A stretch of DNA of 64,000 nucleotides from Thioalkalivibrio sp. ALJ3 (GTDB taxonomy: Bacteria; Pseudomonadota; Gammaproteobacteria; Ectothiorhodospirales; Ectothiorhodospiraceae), in contig NZ_KB897905.1 of assembly GCF_000377205.1 (NCBI RefSeq), positions 740,586 through 804,585 of the forward strand, written 5' to 3'. The translations under genes were made by a program, and so were the position numbers. The number at the start of each line of letters is the position of its first letter. The first letter of the stretch is position 1. The notes under the pieces were generated by a model. That model worked only from the letters and a program-made list of their open reading frames with translations. It was not told the origin of the DNA and made no database searches. This document shows positions 43,713-52,299 of this stretch, in pieces.

Positions 43713-45050
43713 TTACCTCAGGCCAAATTTGTCGAGCAGGCTGTAGAGAGTGGGCCGCGTGATTCCGAGTTGATCCGCGGCCTGGGCAATGTTGTTCTTG
43801 CTGCGGGCCATCGCTTTCAGGATGGCTTCGTGTTCCGCGTGTTCGCGGATGTCGCGTAGTCGCACTGCCGGGACGTCGCCATGGGGGGGCTCCAGGCCCA
43901 GGTCCTTGGCGGTAATCATCTGGCCGTCGGCCATGATCACGGCGCGGCGGATCAGGTTTTCCATCTCGCGCACGTTGCCTGGCCAGTCGTAGGCCTCGAT
44001 CGCGTTGGTGGCGTCCAGCGTGAAACCGCGTCGCGGTCGCCGCTGATCTTCGGTAAAGCGGTCGAGCAGATAGTGCGCCAGCAGGGTTGCGTCTCCCTTG
44101 CGCTCGCGCAGGGGAGGGATGGAGACCGAAATCTCGCTGATGCGGTAGTACAAGTCCTCGCGAAACTCGCCTTCCTGAATCAGTGCCTTCAGATCCTGAT
44201 TCGTGGCGCCGATGATGCGGACGTTGACCGGGATCTCGGCGCGGCCGCCGAGGCGTTCGACCTTGCGCTCCTGCAGAAACCGCAGCAGCTTGGCCTGCAG
44301 GCTGTGTGGCAGGTCGCCGATCTCGTCCAGGAACAAGGTGCCGTTGTTGGCGTGCTCGATCTTGCCGATGGTCTGGCGCGAGGCCCCGGTGAAGGCACCT
44401 TTCTCGTAGCCGAACAGCTCGCTTTCCAGCAGGTTCTCCGGGATCGCGGCGCAGTTGATCGCTACGAAGCGCTCGTTCGCGCGACCGCTCAAGTCGTGCA
44501 CTGCACGCGCCAGAACCTCCTTCCCTGTGCCGCTCTCGCCCAGCAACAGTACGGTGGCATCGGAGGGCGCGACACGCTCTACAACCCGACAGACATCCAG
44601 CATGCCCGGGTCGGCGGTGATGACTCCGCTCAGGGAGGCCCCAGGCCTGCGCGCCAGCTGGCGGTTTTCCGCCTCGAGTTCATACAGGTGCGCGGCGCGA
44701 TCGACGATCATCCGCAGGAGGTCCGACTCGACTGGCTTGATGTAGTAGTCGTAGGCGCCCATGGCCACGGCCTTGAGCGCGTTCTCGCGATCATCGTTTC
44801 CGGTCACGACGATCACCTTGGTCTCGGGATCCATCGCCAGGATGTCCTGCAGCAGCGCCAGACCCTCGGAGGCGTTGGCCGGGTCGGGCGGCAATCCCAG
44901 GTCCAGCGTCACCAGTTCCGGCTGGTGGCGTCGTATCCTGGTCATGGCGCTTTCCCGGTCTTCCGCCTGCAGGATTTCGTATCCCTCGAAGCACCAGCTC
45001 AGCTGGCTGCGCAGACCCTGGTCGTCTTCAACGATGAGAAGCTTCAACAT
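43713..45050 (-). CDS. prsR: Sigma-54-dependent response regulator PrsR
   Basis: The 445-residue protein has a receiver domain (residues 1-120, phospho-acceptor Asp50 in LVTLDLGLPP), an AAA+ domain with Walker A GESGTGKE, the sigma-54 contact loop GAFTGA and Walker B LFLDEIGDL, and a C-terminal Fis-type helix-turn-helix (NNIAQAADQLGITRPTLYSLL). It matches TIGR02915. ATG 45050 starts at the receiver (MLKLLIVEDD). In Zoogloea-type floc formers PrsK/PrsR with RpoN control PEP-CTERM expression. The two sigma-54 sites in this window are its likely targets. Confidence 0.95.
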   Translation of the reverse strand: MLKLLIVEDDQGLRSQLSWCFEGYEILQAEDRESAMTRIRRHQPELVTLDLGLPPDPANASEGLALLQDILAMDPETKVIVVTGNDDRENALKAVAMGAYDYYIKPVESDLLRMIVDRAAHLYELEAENRQLARRPGASLSGVITADPGMLDVCRVVERVAPSDATVLLLGESGTGKEVLARAVHDLSGRANERFVAINCAAIPENLLESELFGYEKGAFTGASRQTIGKIEHANNGTLFLDEIGDLPHSLQAKLLRFLQERKVERLGGRAEIPVNVRIIGATNQDLKALIQEGEFREDLYYRISEISVSIPPLRERKGDATLLAHYLLDRFTEDQRRPRRGFTLDATNAIEAYDWPGNVREMENLIRRAVIMADGQMITAKDLGLEPPHGDVPAVRLRDIREHAEHEAILKAMARSKNNIAQAADQLGITRPTLYSLLDKFGLR

Positions 45051-45076
45051 AGAACCCTCGCAATCACCAGCGGTCC

Positions 45077-47143
45077 TCATGACGGCTCGGCCAGCGCCGG
45101 AGCCACCTGCAAGGGGAGCTTCAGGGTAAACGTCGTTCCAACGCCGGCCTCGCTGTCCACCGAAATACGACCGCCCATGCGCGAAATGCGGTCTCGTGCC
45201 TCATATAAACCAATCCCCATCCCCGCGTTTCCCTTGGTGGTCTGAAAGGGTTTGAAAAGCCGATTCTTGAGAAATGCCGGGTCCATGCCGCTACCCGTGT
45301 CTTCGATTTGAACAATAGCCCAACCCTCTTCGGTGTAAAGATTGAGATTAATTGAGCCATCATCCGGCGTAGCTTCTTGAGCATTTCTTACAAGGTTGAG
45401 TAGGACATTTTTAAGTCCTTCCTGGTCGCCTGTTACAGCGGCGGGTTCGCGAAGATCGAGCCGGGGCAGGGGCGAACGATGGCGGCTGGCCTCGGAGACC
45501 TCGGCCAGTAGTCGGTCCAGTGGGATGATGCGGCTCGGCGTCTCGGGTGTGGCCTGGGCATGGCGCAGCTGGGCCAATGTCCGTTCGAGCCGGTCGCGGG
45601 CATTGCCCACCGTGCGCAGGGCATCGCGGACAAAGTCCGGATTGGACAGATGTCGTTCCGCGTTGGAGCACACCAGGGACAGCTGGGCCGATACATTCTT
45701 GAGGTCGTGCACCAGAAACGCCGCCAGTCGGTGAAACGCCTCGAACTGACGGGCCTCCAGCAGGGCCTCGTCGGTTTGCACCAGCGCGACATAGATGGCG
45801 AGCTGGCGTCCGGCGGTCTTCAGGAGGTCACGCTCCTCCCAGTCGATCTTGCGCGGTGCCCGCGGGTGGGCGAGCACAACAAACCCCTGCAGCAGATCCC
45901 CCTTGAGCAGTGGCACCACCACCCACAGGCGCGCGTTGCCAACCAGCCATTCGGGCAGTTGCAGGCCCTGATACAACTCGGGATCCCGGCGGTATTCGTT
46001 GAGGTCGATCACCCACCCGGTGCGCGCCACGAACTCCACCAGCGCCCCGTCGGGCTCTTCCGGCGGGTAACTGGGATCGCCCAGATTCAGGACCCCCTCC
46101 AGGGCATAGGTACCGTTGCGGTCGCGCACCCACAGCAGGCCCCCGGGGCTGTCCACCAGCTCGCCGATGGCCTGTATGGCGCGCTGGCGGAACGGAATCT
46201 CGTCGTCCTCGGCCGACAGGGTGCCGGTGAAGCGCAGCCATTCCTGTCGATAGTCGAACGAGTAGCGAAAGAAATGCTTGGCCAGAAACACTCGCAGGCG
46301 GGAGCGCAGGCTGCCCGATGCGACGATGACGGCTAGCAGCAAGGCGGCGCCGAACAGGAAGACCACCTGCAGGAAGGCGCCCAGGTCGCCCCCAACATGC
46401 TGCAGGTAGTAGGCGGCCGCGCCGATGGCGAGCAGGTATAGCCCGGCCCCGATCAGCGCCGCGGTATGGAACAGGAGGTGCCGCGAGACCACCGGTGCCT
46501 CGCGTGCCTGTAGCGGCCGGCGGGCCAGCGAGATCGCGAGCAATGGCACGACCAGGGCATTCACCAGGCCGCGCGCCTGCCAGACCGGGCTGTTGATGGC
46601 CCCGAACAGCACGAGATCGGCATACAAGAACAGATCGAAGGCAAACATCGCCCCGAGGCCCAGGCTCAGAAACTTGATCTCCCAGCGCCGTTGCAGCGGC
46701 GTATTGCGAAAGACCTGTTCGACCAGCACCAGGCCCAGCACCACCATACCGAGCATCGCAATGCCCACCCAGGCGCCGAGGGGCAGGGCAACCGGCAGGG
46801 CCAGAGCCACGAACAACCCCGCCATCAGCGCCGCCGTGGCGATCATCGCCGCGCGCAATGGAGCCGGAGGCCTCGAGCCGGACTCGCCGCGACGAACCAG
46901 CAGGGCGAACAGGACTGCAAACCACCCGGCATTGCGCAGGACCTCGAAGGCCCCTCCGGAGACCGGGGTCTCGCCAATCTCGTGGGCCACGAACGCCATG
47001 TGCAGGGCCCAGATCACCGACAGCAGCGCCGCGACCGCGATCCACAGACTCCCCGGGCGTTGTCGCCAGGTCCACAAGGCCAGCACCACCAGCACCAGGA
47101 AGGCGAGGGCAGCCAGCAGATAGCTTGGGGCGGCGAGGTTCAT
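45077..47143 (-). CDS. prsK: Membrane sensor histidine kinase PrsK
   Basis: The 688-residue protein has about ten N-terminal membrane helices (residues 1-300), a GAF-type sensor domain (about 320-460), a phospho-acceptor His479 in LVHDLKNVSAQL, and a GHKL ATPase with NLVRNAQEA, IEDTGSGMD and GMGIGLYEAR. It matches TIGR02916. The signal is unknown; the GAF domain is cytoplasmic. Its start lies 3 bases before the sugar-transferase stop, and prsR follows after 26 bases, so kinase and regulator are made together. Confidence 0.95.
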   Translation of the reverse strand: MNLAAPSYLLAALAFLVLVVLALWTWRQRPGSLWIAVAALLSVIWALHMAFVAHEIGETPVSGGAFEVLRNAGWFAVLFALLVRRGESGSRPPAPLRAAMIATAALMAGLFVALALPVALPLGAWVGIAMLGMVVLGLVLVEQVFRNTPLQRRWEIKFLSLGLGAMFAFDLFLYADLVLFGAINSPVWQARGLVNALVVPLLAISLARRPLQAREAPVVSRHLLFHTAALIGAGLYLLAIGAAAYYLQHVGGDLGAFLQVVFLFGAALLLAVIVASGSLRSRLRVFLAKHFFRYSFDYRQEWLRFTGTLSAEDDEIPFRQRAIQAIGELVDSPGGLLWVRDRNGTYALEGVLNLGDPSYPPEEPDGALVEFVARTGWVIDLNEYRRDPELYQGLQLPEWLVGNARLWVVVPLLKGDLLQGFVVLAHPRAPRKIDWEERDLLKTAGRQLAIYVALVQTDEALLEARQFEAFHRLAAFLVHDLKNVSAQLSLVCSNAERHLSNPDFVRDALRTVGNARDRLERTLAQLRHAQATPETPSRIIPLDRLLAEVSEASRHRSPLPRLDLREPAAVTGDQEGLKNVLLNLVRNAQEATPDDGSINLNLYTEEGWAIVQIEDTGSGMDPAFLKNRLFKPFQTTKGNAGMGIGLYEARDRISRMGGRISVDSEAGVGTTFTLKLPLQVAPALAEPS

Positions 47144-47146
47144 CGC

Positions 47147-48541
47147 TCAGCGGGCGCCGCGGCCAAACAGGACCACGCGGACCGTCTCGAACAGGATCAT
47201 CAGATCCATGAACAGGCTGTGGTTCTTGACGTAGTACAGGTCGTACTGGAGTTTCTGGCGTGCATCCTCGACCGATGCGCCGTAGGCGTAGCGCACCTGG
47301 GCCCAGCCGGTAATGCCGGGGCGGATGCTGTGGCGGGCGAGGAAATACGGGATCTGCTCGCTGAGCTGTTCCACGAACACCGGGCGCTCCGGGCGCGGAC
47401 CCACGAACGACATCCGCCCCTGAAACACGTTGATGATCTGCGGCAGTTCGTCGATGCGCAGCTTGCGTATCACGCGACCCACCCGCGTGATGCGGTCATC
47501 GTCGCCACTGGCCCAGCGGGCGACTCCGTCCCCTTCGGCGTCATCGCGCATGCTGCGGAACTTGCAGATCTCGAACGGGACATTGCCCAGGCCGATCCGG
47601 GTCTGCCAGTAGAGAACCGGCCCGGGGCTGTCGAGCTTGATCGCAATGGCCGTGATCAGCATGACCGGGAAGGTCACCACCAGCAGGGCGGTGCTCGCCA
47701 GCAGATCAAAGCCGCGCTTCACCACGGTGCGCGGCCAGTACTGGCGGAAACCATCGCCAAATACGAGCCAGCTGGTGTTGATTCCGTCCAGCTGGAGCTG
47801 TCGGTCCTCGCGTTCGAAGAACGACGACAGATCCGTAACGCGGATACCGTTGAGCTTGCACTCCAGAAGCTGATTGAGCGGCAGGTTCTCGCGGCGCTCG
47901 CGCATCCCCACCACGATCTCGTCCGCGCGCAGGGAACGTGCCACGTCCAGAAGGCTGGTCTGGGCATCCAGCACCCAGAGCCGCCGGTTGTCGACCAGCC
48001 GGTCGGTCTCGCGCTCGGTCGCGACATATCCCACGATCTGGTAGGTGGCGTCGCCCGCGCCGGGGTCTGACTGGCGTGCCTCCAGCGACCGGGAACGGCT
48101 CCCGGTGCCCAGAACCAGCACACGGCGCTTGAAGGCGTCGGTCTCGGACAAGCCGCGGAACAGGCTGCGTTCGGCTGTCAGACTTGCCAGCAGGATGACC
48201 GCGCTGCTGCCCACGATCGTGGGTGTAACGAGGCTGCTCGCCGTAAGCATCCCGAGGATCGCGAGCGCGACGCCGGCCAGGATCAAGGCACCGCCAAGGC
48301 GTACCACGGCAGAGCGCAAACTGAAGGTCGCCAGACACTCCTGCTCGTAAAGGCCCACCAGCATCACCGCGAACAGAACGACCGCCACCGCGATCAGGAG
48401 CTCCGGCATCCAGGGGTCCATCGCGCCCAGCGACAAGGTGAACAGGGCAAGTGTCAGATAGAGCGCGATGTAAATGGCGAGCAGCTCAAGCCCAACCAGC
48501 GCCAGAATCCGCCGCGATACATAGTGTCCAAGTATTCGCAT
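47147..48541 (-). CDS. Undecaprenyl-phosphate sugar-1-phosphate transferase, XrtA system
   Basis: The 464-residue protein is a polyprenol-phosphate glycosyl-1-phosphate transferase of the WbaP/EpsB type. It has N-terminal membrane helices (about residues 10-120), a Rossmann-like middle, and a C-terminal catalytic domain with KRGFDLLAS, LDSPGPVLYWQTRIG, CKFRSM and LPQIINVFQGRMSFVGPRPE. It fits TIGR03013. ATG 48541 is used; TTG 48547 is two codons upstream. It should start each repeat unit by placing the first sugar phosphate on undecaprenyl phosphate. Confidence 0.93.
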   Translation of the reverse strand: MRILGHYVSRRILALVGLELLAIYIALYLTLALFTLSLGAMDPWMPELLIAVAVVLFAVMLVGLYEQECLATFSLRSAVVRLGGALILAGVALAILGMLTASSLVTPTIVGSSAVILLASLTAERSLFRGLSETDAFKRRVLVLGTGSRSRSLEARQSDPGAGDATYQIVGYVATERETDRLVDNRRLWVLDAQTSLLDVARSLRADEIVVGMRERRENLPLNQLLECKLNGIRVTDLSSFFEREDRQLQLDGINTSWLVFGDGFRQYWPRTVVKRGFDLLASTALLVVTFPVMLITAIAIKLDSPGPVLYWQTRIGLGNVPFEICKFRSMRDDAEGDGVARWASGDDDRITRVGRVIRKLRIDELPQIINVFQGRMSFVGPRPERPVFVEQLSEQIPYFLARHSIRPGITGWAQVRYAYGASVEDARQKLQYDLYYVKNHSLFMDLMILFETVRVVLFGRGAR

Positions 48542-48677
48542 GCTCAAAATGCCCCCCGGTCACCTCCCCAGCGATCAGGGAGATGATCGATGCCTGTTCC
48601 TTTCCCGAATATCCGGCCCGTTCACCCGAATGGTGGCTGGCGAGTGGGGCGAGTCGCCTCGCTGCACCCGTAGCCAG

Positions 48678-49316
48678 TCAGAAGCGGCGTTCCGGAATGA
48701 TCAGGATGTCGCCCGGCAACATGGCCACGTTCGCCGAGATGTCGCCGCCGTAGATCAGGTCGTTCAGGCGGACCCGGTACTGCTTGCGTTCACCGTCTTC
48801 GTTACGTACCAGCACGGCCCGGTTGCCGGCTGCGAAATCGGTGATTCCGCCGACCGCGATCATCACGTCCATCACGGTCATTTCTTCGCGGTATTGCAGG
48901 GCCTGCGGCTCGGCGGCCTGCCCGATCACGCGCACCTGGCGGTCGTAGGGCCCGGCAAAGCTGGTCACCATCACTGTCACGATCGGGTCGCGCAGGAAGT
49001 CGGACAGCTTGTCTTCCATATCCCGTGCGAGTTGGCTGGGGGTCCTTCCGCTGGCCTGGACGTCCTCCACCAGGGGCGTGGTGATCTGGCCATCCGGCCG
49101 CACCGCCACCGAGGTGGACAGATCCGGGTTGTTGCGCACCGCGATGGTCAAGGTGTCGCCGGGCCCGATGATGTACTGGTCAATCGTGGTTTGTTCGACC
49201 GTGGACGGGGCATCCGGGTGAGGTGTGGTCGTGCATGCGCTGGTGGTCACCACGACAAATGCCACGGTCAAAATGAAAACAACAAAAGTGCTCTGTGGGC
49301 CGGTCTTGAGGGTCAT
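48678..49316 (-). CDS. Polysaccharide export lipoprotein (Wza-like), XrtA system
   Basis: The 212-residue protein has a lipoprotein signal with Cys28 (TTSAC), a poly-export domain starting YIIGPGDTLTIAV near residue 48, and one SLBB-type domain (VRVIGQAAEPQALQYREEMT). It is the short Wza-like form typical of XrtA loci (TIGR03027). It forms the periplasmic or outer-membrane conduit with the beta-barrel at 31141-32676. It is the first gene of the leftward operon that includes prsK, prsR and prsT; 136 bases separate it from the next gene. Confidence 0.93.
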   Translation of the reverse strand: MTLKTGPQSTFVVFILTVAFVVVTTSACTTTPHPDAPSTVEQTTIDQYIIGPGDTLTIAVRNNPDLSTSVAVRPDGQITTPLVEDVQASGRTPSQLARDMEDKLSDFLRDPIVTVMVTSFAGPYDRQVRVIGQAAEPQALQYREEMTVMDVMIAVGGITDFAAGNRAVLVRNEDGERKQYRVRLNDLIYGGDISANVAMLPGDILIIPERRF

Positions 49317-49633
49317 CGCTCGTCTCCCCTTTTAGGCGTTGAGTCAGTCCAATTTGACACCGCCGACTTCGTTGTCCGGCGAAACCCGGACCAGGCCCGA
49401 TCGTGCCCGGACCTGCTTCCGCTTAGCCTCGGAGCGGTGCGGGCAATAGCAACCACTTATTAGTATTGGCTATTCCCCTGGATAATCGATGGTAGACGTG
49501 CCCCGCGCCCCGGGCTATCAGTCTTTAGACTGACGATGGGGTGTTTTTCGTTCGGTTTATTTGGTTCTTCTAAACCCGGTTGGTGGGCCCAAAATAGGGT
49601 CCTCGATTTTTCATCTACTACCGGGCAAAAACA
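49317..49633. other. 317-bp divergent promoter region
   Basis: No gene is supported. The region separates the leftward export operon from the rightward YdcF-like gene. It holds an inverted repeat TCAGTCTTTAGACTGA near 49519-49534 and an AT-rich stretch at 49545-49575 and 49450-49470. I searched both strands for the sigma-54 pattern and found none, so export, PrsK/R and PrsT are not obviously autoregulated through sigma-54. Confidence 0.6.
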
Positions 49634-50392
49634 TTGGACCCCATTCCTCTGCGTCTGCTAGCCAATTGGCTTCTGCTACCTCCTTCTGGTCCTCTAATAC
49701 TCGCCATTGTCGGGTGGGCCATTTACCGCACAAATGTTGGAAAAGGGCTGTTGGTAATCGGCCTTTTATTGAGCTATTCCTTTTCTACTCCAGCGGTCAG
49801 TTATGCGCTCATGAAGCCTTTACAAGAGGGCTTTTCGCCGCCCAGCGATGACCAGCTGACGGGCGTGCAGGCGATTGTGGTGCTGGGGGCGGGGTATCGC
49901 ACTGGAGCCGAGGAGTTCTCGGGCGAGACCGTCCATGACCTCGCGCTGGTGCGCCTTCGTTATGCGGCGTATCTGCACAACCGCACCGGGTTGCCCGTGA
50001 TGGTTTCGGGGGGTGGCCCGGAGGAGCGAGCTCCAGAAGCCGACTACATGGCAGAGGTACTAAAGGAATATGGCGTCCACCCGATCCTGCGGGAGCCCAA
50101 TGCGCGCGACACCTGGGGCAATGCCCAGCATTCGGCGAAACAGCTGCGCGCAGAGGGGATCGAGCGCGTGGCACTCGTGAGCCATACCCACCACATGCCG
50201 AGGGCCACCTGGTCGTTCGAGCGTGCGGGGCTGGACGTTATCCCGGCCCCGACCGGTGCCTTTGTGCCACGTCATCCGCGTTGGTCCCTGGAGGCGTTCC
50301 GCCCGCAGGCCAGCGCGCTTTGGGCCAGCTGGCTGGCGCTTCACGAGTACTGGGGCATGGCCTGGTACCGCTGGCAGTACGGGCCGGGATAG
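49634..50392 (+). CDS. YdcF/SanA-like DUF218 membrane protein
   Basis: The 252-residue protein has two N-terminal membrane helices (about residues 12-60) and a DUF218 domain with AIVVLGAGY near 85, VMVSGGGP, NARDTWGNAQ and VSHTHHMPRA. YdcF/ElyC-type proteins act in envelope or undecaprenyl-carrier metabolism, and similar genes occur beside exopolysaccharide loci. The start is TTG 49634 with no strong ribosome site; no ATG lies near, and the first membrane helix would be lost with later starts. galE follows after 59 bases. Confidence 0.82.
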   Translation: MDPIPLRLLANWLLLPPSGPLILAIVGWAIYRTNVGKGLLVIGLLLSYSFSTPAVSYALMKPLQEGFSPPSDDQLTGVQAIVVLGAGYRTGAEEFSGETVHDLALVRLRYAAYLHNRTGLPVMVSGGGPEERAPEADYMAEVLKEYGVHPILREPNARDTWGNAQHSAKQLRAEGIERVALVSHTHHMPRATWSFERAGLDVIPAPTGAFVPRHPRWSLEAFRPQASALWASWLALHEYWGMAWYRWQYGPG

Positions 50393-50451
50393 CCCGGCGC
50401 GCCACCCATTTATTACAGCCGTTCGATTCAAGGCGAGGCGAAGGTTCGATT

Positions 50452-51504
50452 ATGAAAATCCTGGTAACCGGTGGGGCGGGCTACATTGGTTCACACGTCG
50501 TGCGCCAGCTGCTGGCGGAAGGTCACGACGTCGTCGTCTACGACAATCTCAGTACAGGGCACCGCTGGGCCATCGGTCATGCCGCGCTGATCGTCGGCGA
50601 CATGGCCGATCGACAGCGCCTGCAGACGGTCCTTGCGGAATACGCGTTCGACGGAGTTCTGCACTTTGCCGCCAGGATCGTGGTCCCGGAATCGCTGGCC
50701 GATCCACTCGGCTACTACGGCAGCAACACCCGCAACACCCTGAACCTCCTGGAGGGATGCCAGCGAACAGGGGTTCGCTTCCTGGTCTTTTCCTCGACGG
50801 CCGCGGTGTATGGCATCCCGGCGAAAAACCCCGTGGACGAAACCAGCCCACTGGCGCCGATCAACCCCTACGGCGCTTCCAAGGTCATGTCCGAGCGAAT
50901 GATTGCCGACTTCGCCCAGGCGAGCGATCTGCGGTATGTCTGCCTGCGCTACTTCAATGTGGCCGGCGCGGCCCCCGACGGCACGCTGGGCCAGGCCACC
51001 CCCAACGCGACCCACCTGATCAAGGTGGCCTGCCAGGCGGCCCTGGGCGAACGCGAAAGCATTACCGTGTTCGGGTCCGACTATCCGACCCGCGATGGCA
51101 CCTGCGAGCGCGACTACATCCATGTCGAGGATCTTGCCGCGGCACACCTGCGGGCCATGGATTACCTGGTGGCCGGCGGCTCCTCGCAGGCGCTCAACTG
51201 TGGCTATGGTCACGGCTACAGCGTGCTGCAGGTCCTGGAATCCGTGCAGCGCATCAGCGGCTACCGATTCCCCGTCATCCATGGCCCCCGCCGAGCCGGC
51301 GATCCGCCCGCCCTGACCGCAGACGCGTCCCGCATCCGTCAACTGCTGGACTGGTACCCCGAATACGACGACCTGAACCTCATCGTCCGCCACGCCCTCA
51401 CCTGGGAACGCCGCATGACCACCGCTGCCGCACCCCCTCTGGCCGTCCGACTCCACCCCCTGCCCATGCCGGAAACCACCGCCCACGCCTACGGCGCCCC
51501 CTGA
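50452..51504 (+). CDS. galE: UDP-glucose 4-epimerase
   Basis: The 350-residue protein is an extended short-chain dehydrogenase. It shows the NAD site GGAGYIGSHV at residues 7-16, VVYDNLSTGHR, the catalytic FSSTAAVYG and the YxxxK pair in NPYGASK. RYFNVAGA and RDYIHVEDLA are classic GalE segments. It should interconvert UDP-Glc/UDP-Gal or the GlcNAc/GalNAc pair, supplying donors for the polysaccharide. ATG 50452 follows a GAAGG site. The C-terminal 25 residues are a Pro-rich tail beyond the usual GalE end. Confidence 0.93.
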   Translation: MKILVTGGAGYIGSHVVRQLLAEGHDVVVYDNLSTGHRWAIGHAALIVGDMADRQRLQTVLAEYAFDGVLHFAARIVVPESLADPLGYYGSNTRNTLNLLEGCQRTGVRFLVFSSTAAVYGIPAKNPVDETSPLAPINPYGASKVMSERMIADFAQASDLRYVCLRYFNVAGAAPDGTLGQATPNATHLIKVACQAALGERESITVFGSDYPTRDGTCERDYIHVEDLAAAHLRAMDYLVAGGSSQALNCGYGHGYSVLQVLESVQRISGYRFPVIHGPRRAGDPPALTADASRIRQLLDWYPEYDDLNLIVRHALTWERRMTTAAAPPLAVRLHPLPMPETTAHAYGAP

Positions 51505-51787
51505 CAGACGGCGGTTTCGGTTACGAGCCTTTCGGGGGGCGAGAGAGTGCATCCCCCATGCCTCGTCTCCCATCAATACATCGCGCTTGCGTAAGCGCTG
51601 GTAGCCGGGTGCGCTGCCGCCTGAGTGACGGGAGGCAGAGTGCCGGCGTCCGTTGGGCGAGCGGGCGGTTAGCCTCGCGGGCTCGCGATAGGTCGATGAT
51701 TCCAGCAGCATGAAATCCGGTTTCCATCAGGACTGTATGGGAAAGGCTGGGTCGAACCTGGTACCATGCCGTGAAGGGCTTGGCTGG
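51505..51787. other. 283-bp gap between galE and the defence island
   Basis: No convincing gene is present. A short hairpin GCGCTTGCGTAAGCGC lies near 51588, and inverted GC-rich blocks continue to about 51690. The base composition changes to a lower GC content after about 51710, which may mark the left edge of the defence island. I found no direct repeat shared with the right edge near 61.5 kb. Confidence 0.5.
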
Positions 51788-52240
51788 CTACTTTGGGCGA
51801 GGCCATTCATATTGCTGCTGGGCGCCCTTGATCCATCCAGGGAGCCAAGCCAGATCAGAGTCTTTGGATTGCGGTCCCTTGAGTCCACACTCCCAGATCG
51901 TGAGAACACGCCAGCCTGAAGCGAGAAGCGTCTCCCGGTTGCGGCGGTCTCGCCTGACGTTGGCAGCAAATTTCGCCTGCCAGCGGTCTTGATTGGTGGC
52001 GGGGGTAGTACAGAGCCGGCAACCCTGATGTCGATGCCAGAAACAGCCATGTACAAAGACAGCAAGGTTGTGCTTTTTGAGTACCAGGTCCGGTTTTCCT
52101 GGGAGTGCCGAAACGTGCAGCCGATAGCGAAACCCTCGGGAGTGAAGGAAGCGTCGGACCCTCATTTCGGGCTGCGTGTCGCCAGACCGAATCCCGGACA
52201 TCATCCGGGAGCGGGTGGCTTTGTCCACTACGTCAACCAT
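51788..52240 (-). CDS. vsr: Very short patch repair endonuclease
   Basis: The 150-residue protein is a Vsr T:G mismatch nicking endonuclease. From ATG 52240 the numbering matches E. coli Vsr at the active site: Asp51 in GKPDLVL, and Trp68-His69 in VHGCFWHRHQGC. The DNA-binding N-terminus DKATRSRMMSGIR is intact. It protects 5-methylcytosine sites from deamination mutation and usually accompanies a cytosine-5 methyltransferase; here that gene is divergent, 59 bases away. It may be the mismatch partner of the island's methylase, or part of its nuclease function. Confidence 0.95.
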   Translation of the reverse strand: MVDVVDKATRSRMMSGIRSGDTQPEMRVRRFLHSRGFRYRLHVSALPGKPDLVLKKHNLAVFVHGCFWHRHQGCRLCTTPATNQDRWQAKFAANVRRDRRNRETLLASGWRVLTIWECGLKGPQSKDSDLAWLPGWIKGAQQQYEWPRPK

Positions 52241-52299
52241 TCGCACATGATCCCGGCCCCTGCTCCTCAGGGGCAACTCTCGACGTCAAGGACAGGTTA

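Noticed and set aside
49317..49633. Sigma-54 promoter for the export/prsKRT operon
   Set aside because: Both strands were scanned for GG-N10-GC with TGGYAC context; nothing closer than a spacing-shifted or half match was found.
51515..51727. Possible third copy of the 9472-9742 element after galE
   Set aside because: It has GC-rich inverted blocks of similar size, but no stretch of ten or more bases matches the ends or the conserved internal blocks.
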